From Bacillus sp. BP-3 (GTDB lineage: Bacteria > Bacillota > Bacilli > Bacillales > Bacillaceae_G), in NCBI RefSeq assembly GCF_028401955.1, contig NZ_JAQOTJ010000010.1, positions 62,001 through 126,000 on the forward strand: a stretch of 64,000 bases of DNA. Direction: 5' to 3'. Made by a program: the position numbers and the translations under genes. Below the pieces are notes generated by a model. The model saw only the letters and a list, made by a program, of their open reading frames with translations, searched no databases and was not told the DNA's origin. Shown here in pieces: positions 49,718-57,774 of the stretch; position 1 is the stretch's first letter; every line of letters starts with the position of its first letter.

Positions 49718-50686
49718 TTACTCAGCTTGTTCAGAAGATGTCGTTTCGTTCTCTGTTGAACCATTTGTTGATTTCTCTTCTTTTTTCTTGTCATCAGCTG
49801 AGCTGTTTGTTGATTTTTCTTCTTTTTGCTTATTGTCAGTTGAACCACTTGTTGACTTCTCTTCTTTTTGCTTATCATCAGCCTGACCGCTTGTTGATTT
49901 CTCTTCTTTTTGCTTATCGTCAGCTGAGCTGTTTGTTGACTTTTCTTCTTTTTGTTTATCATCAGCCTGACCGCTTGTTGATTTCTCTTCTTTTTGCTTT
50001 TCTTGCTTTTCAACTTTAATGTCCGCAACAGACTTATCAAAGAAGCTCTCTGGGTTTACAGCAACATTATCTTTACGAACTTCGAAATGAACGTGATAGC
50101 CTGCATCTTTATTCACTTCGCTTAATCCTGCTTTCCCTAACACTTCACCTTGATTAATTTTCGCGCCTTTTTCCACTTTTGCATTTGCTAAGCTTTGGTA
50201 AAACGTTGTAATACCGTTGCCGCTGTCAACTGTTACAACATAGCCAAGAAGTGGATCTTTTTCCGCTTTTGTAACGGTTCCGCTTAATGCTGCTGTTACG
50301 TCAAACTCTTTTCCATTTTTCGCTGCGATATCGATTCCTGTATTTGCAGAGTATGTGTTGTTATAAAAAACAAGTGCTTGTTCTTGCTCCTCAGCCGCTG
50401 CTTTATCTTCGTAAAACTTCTTCTTTACAACAACTTCTGTACCATTTGCAGTTGGCATCTTCACAACTTCTGAAGATTTGATTACTGGCATTGTTGGGTT
50501 TTCACCTTGGCTTTGCTGCGTTGCTTCATTTTTGTCAGGCATCTTTTTCGTATTCGTTGCCTGATACCATAATGCAACCGTTAAAATGACTGCTGCACAC
50601 ACAATGTATAGTGTCGGGAATACCCAACGCTTTTGAAACAAATGGACTACTTTTCGAGAAGACTTCTTGTTTTCCCTCTCTCTCAT
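49718..50686 (-). CDS. spoIIQ: Stage II sporulation protein SpoIIQ with repeat tail
   Basis: The protein has 322 residues. A basic N-terminus and one membrane helix (about 20-42) precede a LytM/M23 domain (about 105-220). The metal site is degenerate: the first His motif reads NTGIDI while YHVHFEV is kept, as in SpoIIQ proteins lacking full metal coordination. SpoIIQ sits in the forespore membrane and binds SpoIIIAH to form the intercellular channel. The C-terminus (about 230-313) is an unusual tail of six 14-residue repeats, KQKEEKST followed by Ser/Gly/Asn/Gln/Asp positions, absent from B. subtilis SpoIIQ. GGTGATG-type site lies near the ATG. Confidence 0.94.
   Translation of the reverse strand: MRERENKKSSRKVVHLFQKRWVFPTLYIVCAAVILTVALWYQATNTKKMPDKNEATQQSQGENPTMPVIKSSEVVKMPTANGTEVVVKKKFYEDKAAAEEQEQALVFYNNTYSANTGIDIAAKNGKEFDVTAALSGTVTKAEKDPLLGYVVTVDSGNGITTFYQSLANAKVEKGAKINQGEVLGKAGLSEVNKDAGYHVHFEVRKDNVAVNPESFFDKSVADIKVEKQEKQKEEKSTSGQADDKQKEEKSTNSSADDKQKEEKSTSGQADDKQKEEKSTSGSTDNKQKEEKSTNSSADDKKKEEKSTNGSTENETTSSEQAE
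49747..49998 (-). repeat. 42-bp coding tandem repeat in spoIIQ (six units)
   Basis: Six tandem units of 42 bases encode K[QK]KEEKST[SN][GS][QS][AT][DE][DN]. Units 1 and 3, and units 2 and 5, are almost identical, pointing to recent duplications. Unit number is likely variable between strains. Confidence 0.85.
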
Positions 50687-50749
50687 TCTATCATCACCTC
50701 AGCAATCATTTTGAACAAGATTCATACATCCTATACAATCTATAACTGA

Positions 50750-50782
50750 TTACTTTTCGACAAAATTTGTAAATATATGCAT
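50750..50782 (-). promoter_or_regulatory. Possible sigma-F promoter of spoIIQ
   Basis: Minus strand GCATA (50776-50780) matches the sigma-F -35. About 15 bases on, GTCGAAAAGTA only partly matches the -10. spoIIQ is known to be sigma-F dependent in B. subtilis, which is the main support. Confidence 0.3.
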
Positions 50783-50814
50783 CGGAATTACAAAATTTCC
50801 GAGGAAATGATAAA

Positions 50815-50849
50815 AAAAGAAAAAACCGAGCCAAATTGCTCAGTTTTTT
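50815..50849 (-). terminator. Terminator of the ABC transporter operon
   Basis: AAACTGAGC pairs with GCTCGGTTT (one G-U) around a short loop, with a U-run on the minus strand. It overlaps the stop codon. Confidence 0.82.
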
Positions 50850-51558
50850 AGTCTAGTTTTTTCTTTTTGTAGACGAAGAGAAACAGAATAAACGTAATCA
50901 AAATCCAAACGGAGATATTTATTATATATTCACTCAATGCAGAAAAGCCTTTTCCCTCTAATGCACCTGTAATTGCGTTAAAAATATGATTTGTCGGGAT
51001 ATGATAGAGAATTTTTTTTGCGATTTCATTCTTCACAAAGAGATGCAATAAAGGCCCTGCAAAAAAAATCATCATAATCGGTGTGCCAAGCACAGAAACC
51101 TGCACTAGGTTTTTAGCTAAAAGACCAATCATTGTCCCTATTATAATAAATAGCAGTATTCCCAATAAAATAATGATCATTAATAAAAAGGCATTTCCCT
51201 TTAACGTATCTAACAAAAGTAAACTTATTATACTTAAAAAGAACGATAAAACCATAATTGGTAAAGACTTCCCTAAAATGACTTCTATAGGAGAAGCTGG
51301 TGATAGCATCATAACGCGAAGAGTATGTTTTTCTTTTTCTTCTGCAATTAGAGTCGCTTGTGTAATTGTTGTCACCATACTCAATACCATAATAACTACA
51401 ATTCCCCCTAGAAGCTCTTTCCCGCCCCCCATTTGTTGATAAAATAACGCTAAGCCAAGTGGTAAAATCGCCATTAATAATACTTGGGCATTCGTTTTTA
51501 AATCTTGCATCTCTTTCCGTAAAATTGCCGAAAACCGCTTCATAGAAAATGTCATCAT
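50848..51558 (-). CDS. ABC-2 type transporter permease
   Basis: The protein has 236 residues with six predicted membrane helices. The N-terminal SAILRKEMQDLK and the EEKEKHTLRVMMLSPASP motif are typical of ABC-2 exporters. It pairs with the ATPase encoded directly upstream, whose TGA overlaps the ATGATG start (either 51558 or 51555 could be used; GGGAGGGG lies 3 or 6 bases before). It probably exports a peptide, lipid or drug; the substrate is unknown. Regulation is likely by the LytTR protein encoded upstream. Confidence 0.88.
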   Translation of the reverse strand: MMTFSMKRFSAILRKEMQDLKTNAQVLLMAILPLGLALFYQQMGGGKELLGGIVVIMVLSMVTTITQATLIAEEKEKHTLRVMMLSPASPIEVILGKSLPIMVLSFFLSIISLLLLDTLKGNAFLLMIIILLGILLFIIIGTMIGLLAKNLVQVSVLGTPIMMIFFAGPLLHLFVKNEIAKKILYHIPTNHIFNAITGALEGKGFSALSEYIINISVWILITFILFLFVYKKKKLD

Positions 51559-52397
51559 AATCCCCTCCCAGTTACTTCAATAAAGATATCCCCGAGCGTC
51601 GGCTCATAAGAATGAATCGATAGTAATTCACCTTTTTTCATCCATTCCGAAATACGTTTTGCTCCTAATTCATCTTTTTGCACTGTTTCTTTTTTCTTAT
51701 CTTTTAACACAACTTCAATTTTATCTTTCGCATATTGCAGTCGTAGGTTTTCTGGTGTATCAAGTGCAACAATTTCCCCACCGCACAAGAACGCAATGCG
51801 GTCGCAAAGTGTTTCTGCTTCATCCATATTGTGCGTCGTTAAGAAGATTGTCGTTCCTTCTTTATTTAAATCTCTTAAGATGGTATGAATGTTTTGAACA
51901 TTCACCGGATCAAGCGCTGATGTTGGTTCATCTAAGAAGAGAATATCTGGTTTGTGAAGAATTGCTCTTGCTAATGTCACCCGTTGTTTCATCCCTTTTG
52001 AAAGCTTTTTCACCTGTGTTTTTTTATCGTCTAATAAGTTTACCTCTGCTAACACTTCATCAATTCGTTCTTTTTTACAGTCGTATAAGTCACAAAATAA
52101 TAGTAAGTTATCATAAATGCTAAGTCTTTCATATAGACCGCTGTTATCTGTTAAAATACCAATTCGTTTATAATCAATGCTTCCTGACCCTGTAATATCT
52201 TGTCCTAGCACTTTTACCGTTCCTACACTATGAAGTAACTGAGCGGTTAAAATTTTTACAGTTGTTGTTTTTCCAGATCCACTCGGACCAAGAAACCCGA
52301 AGATTTCTCCTTGTTTTACTTCAATACTTACATTGCGAAGCGCTGTTTTGCTGTCGAATGTTTTCATTACGTCTTTCATTTCAACTGCCAACGTCAT
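51555..52397 (-). CDS. ABC transporter ATP-binding protein
   Basis: The protein has 280 residues, a complete ATPase. It has Walker A G-P-S-G-S-G-K-T-T-T (about 37-46), signature L-S-K-G-M-K-Q-R, Walker B DILFLDEPTSALDP and H-loop FLTTHNMDEAE. A C-terminal extension of about 60 residues (EVVLKDKKKE onward) is typical of DrrA/antibiotic-export ATPases. It drives the ABC-2 permease encoded downstream. AAAGGGG lies upstream of the ATG. A -10-like TATGAT and a direct repeat at 52526-52555 precede it. Confidence 0.94.
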   Translation of the reverse strand: MTLAVEMKDVMKTFDSKTALRNVSIEVKQGEIFGFLGPSGSGKTTTVKILTAQLLHSVGTVKVLGQDITGSGSIDYKRIGILTDNSGLYERLSIYDNLLLFCDLYDCKKERIDEVLAEVNLLDDKKTQVKKLSKGMKQRVTLARAILHKPDILFLDEPTSALDPVNVQNIHTILRDLNKEGTTIFLTTHNMDEAETLCDRIAFLCGGEIVALDTPENLRLQYAKDKIEVVLKDKKKETVQKDELGAKRISEWMKKGELLSIHSYEPTLGDIFIEVTGRGL

Positions 52398-52491
52398 TTC
52401 GTCATCCCCTTTGCTTTTCTTTTATAGTTGAAGTCTGCTTCAGCGACTTGCTGGCTGCCTCCGCTTGTTTGTTTACGCTTTTCTTGAGTCA

Positions 52492-52497
52492 ATCATA
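52492..52497 (-). promoter_or_regulatory. -10 element of the ABC transporter operon
   Basis: Minus strand TATGAT lies about 95 bases before the ATPase ATG. The -35 region is poor and abuts the TACCGGT repeats, as expected for an activated promoter. Confidence 0.45.
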
Positions 52498-52525
52498 TGA
52501 AAAATAAAGAGGCTTGGCAGTAAAA

Positions 52526-52556
52526 TACCGGTAAAAGGAGTATTTTTACCGGTGAA
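52526..52556. promoter_or_regulatory. Putative LytTR operator: direct repeat with 21-base period
   Basis: TACCGGTRAA occurs at 52526 and 52547, exactly two helical turns apart. The same bases also form a 10-bp inverted repeat (ACCGGTAAAA/TTTTACCGGT, 7-base spacer). LytTR regulators bind paired 9-10-base sites of ACCGTT type at about this spacing, just upstream of the -35. The adjacent gene encodes such a regulator. Confidence 0.6.
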
Positions 52557-52631
52557 TGGAGCGTAATATGAGTCCAGTGAAACAGTATATGGGGTGGTTG
52601 GAGCAATAATCGGATTGAATGAAGCACCAAC

Positions 52632-53639
52632 TTACAGTCCAATTACATCTTTCAATTCATCCATTCTTCCTTTTGACAGCGGAATTGATGTTTTTCGTTC
52701 ATCATCAAGAATTAAACTGTAGCTGTTTCGCGTCCATGTAATCACTTCTCGTACACGTTGTAAATTCACAAGGTAAGAGCGATGACATCTGAAGAATCCG
52801 AATCCTTTTAGACGTTCTTCTAATTCACTTAACGTAAGTGCACAAATAAAATCACCTTCACGCACATGAATATGTGTAGTACCATTTTGCGTTTCAATAA
52901 ATTGAATTTCCATCGGATCCAATAAAATGATTTTATCGTTTACTTTTGCTGGGATACGTTCTAATTTCATTTGCGGAATCATATTGATCACTTTTTCGTC
53001 TTCTACTTCTACTTGTTCTTCTTGTTCAATTTCCACTTTTTTCACGCCATCTGGATGTAACACATACACATCCTCTGTTAAAGATAATGCGTCTGAAAGA
53101 AAGGCAGAAGTAATGAAAATTGCTTTTCCTTGTTCTTTTAATTTCATAATTGCCTTCCGAATAATAATCGTACTCTCTATATCTACGTTTTGTTCCGGTT
53201 CTTCAAATATAACGAGATCGGGGTTATGAATCATGACACGTCCAATATGAAGACGACGTTTCTCTGAAAATGACAACTTTCCTATTTGGACATTTTTCTT
53301 ATCAAGTAAACCAACACGTTGAAAGACCTCTTCTATATTCATACTAGATTCATACAATCCGGATAAAAAGGTGAAATATTCCTTCACTCTCAAACGATCA
53401 TATGCCTCATCTTTTAAAAAACAAAAACCAATACGTGCATACACTTGTTTTTGAATAGGCTTTCCTGCAAATAACACACTTCCTGTCGATGCCTCTTCCT
53501 CTCCAATGATAATACGGTGTAAAACTTTAGCTGTATGATTATTACATTGCAGCACAACGCATTGTCCTTTTTCGATTTTGAGCTGAATCGTTGGCAATTG
53601 ATTTGTCTTTCCCAATTGTTTTAGCTCAAGTAGCGCCAT
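52632..53639 (-). CDS. Degenerate ABC ATPase fused to a LytTR DNA-binding domain
   Basis: The protein has 335 residues. The N-terminal 200 residues have the ABC ATPase fold but no Walker A (VVLQCNNHTAKVL where G-x-x-G-x-G-K-S/T is expected) and a degraded signature (LSFSEKRRL). Walker B is kept in part (PDLVIFEEPEQNVD). Residues about 235-335 form a LytTR domain (FIETQNGTTHIHV, FFRCHRSYLVNLQRV, SIPLSKGRMDELK). It most likely senses the state of, or a ligand shared with, the adjacent ABC transporter and controls its operon through the repeats at 52526. ATP hydrolysis is unlikely. No histidine kinase accompanies it. Confidence 0.88.
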   Translation of the reverse strand: MALLELKQLGKTNQLPTIQLKIEKGQCVVLQCNNHTAKVLHRIIIGEEEASTGSVLFAGKPIQKQVYARIGFCFLKDEAYDRLRVKEYFTFLSGLYESSMNIEEVFQRVGLLDKKNVQIGKLSFSEKRRLHIGRVMIHNPDLVIFEEPEQNVDIESTIIIRKAIMKLKEQGKAIFITSAFLSDALSLTEDVYVLHPDGVKKVEIEQEEQVEVEDEKVINMIPQMKLERIPAKVNDKIILLDPMEIQFIETQNGTTHIHVREGDFICALTLSELEERLKGFGFFRCHRSYLVNLQRVREVITWTRNSYSLILDDERKTSIPLSKGRMDELKDVIGL

Positions 53640-53708
53640 ATTTTTTCCCCCATGTTATTTTTTCTTTTCATTATAACAAACAACAACTGGAAAATTATGA
53701 TAATTACA

Positions 53709-53746
53709 CGAAAAACAAGCCAACGACTTGATTCACTGGCTTGTTC
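53709..53746 (-). terminator. Terminator of the PPC-domain protein gene
   Basis: AACAAGCCA (53714-53722) pairs with TGGCTTGTT (53737-53745) around a 14-base loop. A U-run follows on the minus strand. Confidence 0.85.
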
Positions 53747-53755
53747 ATACAATCT

Positions 53756-55711
53756 CTATTCTGCTTTATAAGCTAATTTTACTTTTGTGCTTTCTTTCAT
53801 TCCTGCACGCGTTACAGAAACATAAACATAACCTGCTTGTGTTCCCAACTGTTTCACCTCTGCCGTAACAGTAGTTCCTGTTGCTTGCGGAGAAGTGACT
53901 AAGAGCTTACTGTTTGCGTCATACACGCGCACTGTATCACCCTTAACAACTCCACTTACTACTATGTGATCTGCTTTCCCTTTATTATTTGTAATTTTCA
54001 CTTGGCTTACTTGTAATGAGTTTGATACTTCTCCCTCAAACTTATACGCCGTTCGTGTACTTTCATTCATACCAGGCTTTGTAACAGTCACGTATGTTGT
54101 TGCAGCTTTCTCACCTAACTGCTGCACACTCACTACCGCTTGTGTTCCTTTTGTAACTGTTGCTGTTCCTAATAATTTTCCGCCTGTCGCGTTGTCATAT
54201 ACCTTTACAACGTCGTTTACTTGTAAACTACTTACCGTGATAACGTCAGCTTTCCCTTTGTTGTTAACAACGTTCACTTGGTTTGCTTGTAGTGCATTTG
54301 TTGGTTCACCTGCAAATTTATATGCTGTTCGTGCACTTTCTAATAAACCAGATTCTGTTAACGCTACATATACACTACCTGCTTTTTCTCCAATTTGATT
54401 CACATTTATAACTGCTTGTGTTCCACTTGTTACTGTTGCTGTGCCCAATACTTTTCCGCCTGTTGCTTGATCATATACCTTTACAACACTGCCTTGTTTC
54501 ACATTACTTACTGTAATAACATCAGCTTTCCCTTTATTATTTACAACTTTCAGCTGACCTGCTTGCAGTGCATTTGTCGGTTCACCTGCGAAACTACTAG
54601 CCGTACGCATACCTTCTCCCATTCCTGGTTGTGTTAAAGAAACATACACTTTACCAGCTTTCGGTCCAAGTTGCTTTACGTTCATACTCACCTGTGTTCC
54701 TTTTGTTACTTTAGCCGAGCCTAACAATTTACCACCCGTTGCTTGATCGTACACCCTTACAACATCGTTTACTTTCACACCATTTACTGTAACAACATCG
54801 TCTTTCCCTTTATAGTTATTCACTTGTATTTGTTTTTCTGTTAATTGTGGGGAACGATCTAAAACGCTAAATTGATACGGATTCTCCACCACACCCTTCC
54901 CATTAAATACTGTAATGTAATATTTCCCTTTTGTTAACGTGTATGTACGTTCTTCACTTCCAACTCCATTTTTTCCATATTCAGTCGAGAAGTTACTCAT
55001 ATACTTTTGTTTGGCATCATAAAGCGTTACGTCCCAAGAACTTTCTTTAGATCTTTCCATTTTTATACGGATTACTTTTGTTGCATCAACTGAAAATGAA
55101 TAATAATCAGTATCGATACCATTTATCGACGCTCCTCTATAATTTTTATTTAATTCAATAGAATTAGCTTGCGCAAAGCTGTCATTGAATTCTTTTTCAA
55201 AATAGTTACTCGCTTGAAATTTCACTTGGAATTCATACGGAATATTCATTGCTTTTTGATTATCCATTATCTCTACATAATATGTTCCCTTCGGTAAACC
55301 AATTTGTTTTTCTTCATTGCCAGTAGCATTTGCACCATTTCCTGTTGTGAAATGTTTGTAAGAGTTCCCCTTGCTATCTGTAATATACAAATACCAACTC
55401 GCTGTTTTATTGCGTTTCATTGAAAATGTTACATTTCCATCAGACGGAAGCGTAAATGTATAATAATCATGATCCCAAGATTCTTTTAATGCCCCTTTAT
55501 ATACTGTATTTAATTGAATTTTATTTGCCGTTTGCCGTGTATTATTGGGTTCTTTTTCATATCCATTTTGAGCACTACCTGCAGAGTCACGATTCATAGC
55601 AATAGAAGTTGCATTTTTCATATCTGCAAAAACAGGTGCTTCGATAAAAAAATTCATAAAAATAAAAATAAATACTGTTAAAAAAGCTATTTTATTACGC
55701 CATTTTACCAT
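53756..55711 (-). CDS. Large secreted protein: two PPC-type domains and four tandem repeats
   Basis: The protein has 651 residues. A signal peptide (about 1-29, ending VFA) is followed by two pre-peptidase C-terminal-like beta domains (about 50-170 and 172-290). Each opens E-x-E-[PF]-N-[ND] and has D-[HT]-D-Y-Y-[TS]-F. Four repeats of about 86-88 residues follow (from about 298, 384, 470 and 560). Each begins V-x-N-x-K-G-K-[AD]-D-x-[IV]-x-V and contains VRVYD/VKVYD. No peptidase domain is present, so it is probably a surface-binding or matrix protein. Repeats 2 and 3 are very similar. It is monocistronic. No wall-anchor motif was seen. Confidence 0.82.
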   Translation of the reverse strand: MVKWRNKIAFLTVFIFIFMNFFIEAPVFADMKNATSIAMNRDSAGSAQNGYEKEPNNTRQTANKIQLNTVYKGALKESWDHDYYTFTLPSDGNVTFSMKRNKTASWYLYITDSKGNSYKHFTTGNGANATGNEEKQIGLPKGTYYVEIMDNQKAMNIPYEFQVKFQASNYFEKEFNDSFAQANSIELNKNYRGASINGIDTDYYSFSVDATKVIRIKMERSKESSWDVTLYDAKQKYMSNFSTEYGKNGVGSEERTYTLTKGKYYITVFNGKGVVENPYQFSVLDRSPQLTEKQIQVNNYKGKDDVVTVNGVKVNDVVRVYDQATGGKLLGSAKVTKGTQVSMNVKQLGPKAGKVYVSLTQPGMGEGMRTASSFAGEPTNALQAGQLKVVNNKGKADVITVSNVKQGSVVKVYDQATGGKVLGTATVTSGTQAVINVNQIGEKAGSVYVALTESGLLESARTAYKFAGEPTNALQANQVNVVNNKGKADVITVSSLQVNDVVKVYDNATGGKLLGTATVTKGTQAVVSVQQLGEKAATTYVTVTKPGMNESTRTAYKFEGEVSNSLQVSQVKITNNKGKADHIVVSGVVKGDTVRVYDANSKLLVTSPQATGTTVTAEVKQLGTQAGYVYVSVTRAGMKESTKVKLAYKAE

Positions 55712-55804
55712 TTTCTTTCTTTCTCCCCTTTTTTTATATGTTATACCAATTTCAGAATATTACAATTTACATATTTTTTCAATTATAATTACCATATTTT
55801 ATAA

Positions 55805-55895
55805 TAAATATATACATATCACTTATCTGCACTTCGACAACATCAGATACTCACTCCACATAAAAAAGCATAGCGCCGCCGCGCTATGCTTTCAC
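55805..55895. repeat. Dispersed repeat, family C copy 1, with terminator
   Basis: TTATCTGCACTTCGACAA, then AGATACTC and the hairpin AAGCATAGCGC/GCGCTATGCTT. The same three blocks in the same order are at 57680-57774. On the minus strand the hairpin terminates the acyl-CoA ligase gene. Confidence 0.65.
55863..55893 (-). terminator. Terminator of the acyl-CoA ligase gene
   Basis: AAGCATAGCGC-CGCC-GCGCTATGCTT has A-rich flank giving a U-run on the minus strand. The stem sequence is identical to the spoIID terminator at 57740-57772. Confidence 0.9.
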
Positions 55896-55912
55896 TCGTT
55901 CATTTTATCTTT

Positions 55913-57523
55913 CTACTTCACCATATAACTCTTCAACTGATCGCGAAGTGCTCGCTTCAAAAACTTCCCGACAGATGTTTTCGGAATTTCTTCGACAAAT
56001 AAAATATCATCCGGCATCCAGAATTTTGGAAATTGATTTTCTAATAAATCATATAGCTCTTCTTGATTGACCATTTCTCCTTCTTTTAGAACGACACATG
56101 CGACAGGACGCTCTTGCCATTTTTCATGCGGAACAGCAACGACTGATGCTTCTAATACTTTTTCGTGTGTCATTAAAGCATTTTCTAAATCGACGGAGGA
56201 AATCCATTCGCCCCCACTTTTAATCAAGTCTTTCGTGCGATCAGCAATTTTAATAAAACCTTCCGGGTCCACTGTTACGATATCTCCTGTGTGTAGCCAG
56301 CCGTCTTTCATCGATTCTTCAGTACGTTCATCATGATAATAACTGCCGGCAATCCATGGCCCGCGGAGGCAAAGCTCCCCCATTTCTTCACCGTCCCATT
56401 TTATTTCACCCTCTTGACCGATGACTTTCATTTCAAGACCTGGGAGTAAATAACCTTGGCGGGAGCGTAACTCATAATACTCTTCTTTCGGTAAATCACG
56501 TTGATACGACTTCGGACAATTAATGACAACGGCCGGACTTGTTTCTGTCATGCCGTAGATTTGTCTGAACGCAATTTCATATTTTTCTTCATAGGTACGA
56601 ACCATACCCTTTGGTGCTGCTGATCCGCCTGACCATATCGTACGGACACTGCTAATATCATACGGATATTTTTCAAGCTCTTGCAGTAAGCCAATCCAAA
56701 TAGTTGGAACACCGGCAGTAATCGTTACTTTCTCACGTTCAATTAGCTCTGCTAAAATTCCCGGGGTAAAGTGCGGTCCTGGTAAGACGAGCTTTGTACC
56801 AAACCATGTACTTGCGAATGGGAGCCCCCACGCATTGACATGAAACATTGGAACAACAGGCATACAAGTGTCCGATTCTGATATGCCCCCTCCGTCTACA
56901 AGTCCAAGCGTATAACTATGGAGTGCAATACTACGGTGCGTATACACAACACCCTTTGGTTTTCCTGTCGTTGCGGAAGTATAGCACATACCGGCAGGTG
57001 CTTTCTCATCTAAATCTGTTATAAATTGAAATGTTTCATCGCCTTCTTCAAGGAGTTTATCATAGTGATATGCTGGTGATAGCGTTGTATGAGGTAGTGC
57101 ATCGTCATCTGTCATAATGATAAATGCTTTCACATGAGGAATTTCGTGTTGAATACTTTCTAATACAGGAACCATATCTTCATCTACCAAAATAACTTTA
57201 TCTTCGGCGTGATTAATAATGTAGGAAATGTGCTCTGAGGAAAGTCGTAAATTAATCGTATGTAATACCGATCCGATTCCTGGAATTGCAAAATACGCTT
57301 CTAAATGGCGATGGTGATTCCAGGCGAGTGTCCCTACTTTATCTCCTGCCCTAATCCCCATTTTCGTTAATACACTTGCAAGCTTTCTTGTCCTCTTTGC
57401 AATTTCTCCGTATGTTAATGTTTGAATTCGTGATGCCGTACGCGAGACAACTTCCTTTTTGGAAAAGTACTTCTCTGCCCGTTCCATCATTGCCGGAATG
57501 AGAAGTGGTACATCCATCATCAT
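55913..57523 (-). CDS. AMP-forming fatty-acid-CoA ligase (AlkK/FadD-like)
   Basis: The protein has 536 residues. The AMP-binding signature reads YTSATTGKPKGV, with Ala in place of the common Gly. Further motifs are QIYGMTETSP, GWLHTGDIVTVDPEG, DRTKDLIKSGGEWIS and the C-terminal catalytic Lys in KTSVGKFLKR. It activates a medium- or long-chain fatty acid to its acyl-CoA through an acyl-adenylate. Three successive ATG codons open the frame; GGGGG lies about 8 bases before the first. It is monocistronic. Chain-length preference cannot be told. Confidence 0.93.
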   Translation of the reverse strand: MMMDVPLLIPAMMERAEKYFSKKEVVSRTASRIQTLTYGEIAKRTRKLASVLTKMGIRAGDKVGTLAWNHHRHLEAYFAIPGIGSVLHTINLRLSSEHISYIINHAEDKVILVDEDMVPVLESIQHEIPHVKAFIIMTDDDALPHTTLSPAYHYDKLLEEGDETFQFITDLDEKAPAGMCYTSATTGKPKGVVYTHRSIALHSYTLGLVDGGGISESDTCMPVVPMFHVNAWGLPFASTWFGTKLVLPGPHFTPGILAELIEREKVTITAGVPTIWIGLLQELEKYPYDISSVRTIWSGGSAAPKGMVRTYEEKYEIAFRQIYGMTETSPAVVINCPKSYQRDLPKEEYYELRSRQGYLLPGLEMKVIGQEGEIKWDGEEMGELCLRGPWIAGSYYHDERTEESMKDGWLHTGDIVTVDPEGFIKIADRTKDLIKSGGEWISSVDLENALMTHEKVLEASVVAVPHEKWQERPVACVVLKEGEMVNQEELYDLLENQFPKFWMPDDILFVEEIPKTSVGKFLKRALRDQLKSYMVK

Positions 57524-57679
57524 CTTCCATACCCCCTATCATCATTGTATATCTAAAGATACAACTGTATTATAACACGACAAACCTAGGCAAAAACTAA
57601 CAACCGTTCTTTCCTTTTCTACAAAGTCTGACAGGGGGTTACATCATACAAAATGATGTATTCATACCTTTACCACTGT

Positions 57680-57774
57680 TTATCGGCAGTTCGACACACC
57701 TTAAAGATCCTTCGACAAAACGAGATACTCTAACATAAAATAAGCATAGCGCCGCCGCGCTATGCTTTCACCTC
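57680..57774. repeat. Dispersed repeat, family C copy 2, with terminator
   Basis: TTATCGGCAGTTCGACA, then TTCGACAAAACGAGATACTC and the hairpin block match copy 1 at 55805-55895. The copies flank the acyl-CoA ligase gene as direct repeats. Confidence 0.65.
57740..57772 (-). terminator. spoIID terminator
   Basis: AAGCATAGCGC-CGCC-GCGCTATGCTT abuts the spoIID stop. A-rich DNA on the left gives a U-containing tail on the minus strand. Confidence 0.88.

Noticed and set aside
49747-49998. Regular repeats considered as a CRISPR array
   Set aside because: Units are contiguous 42-base coding repeats in frame with spoIIQ, without spacers.
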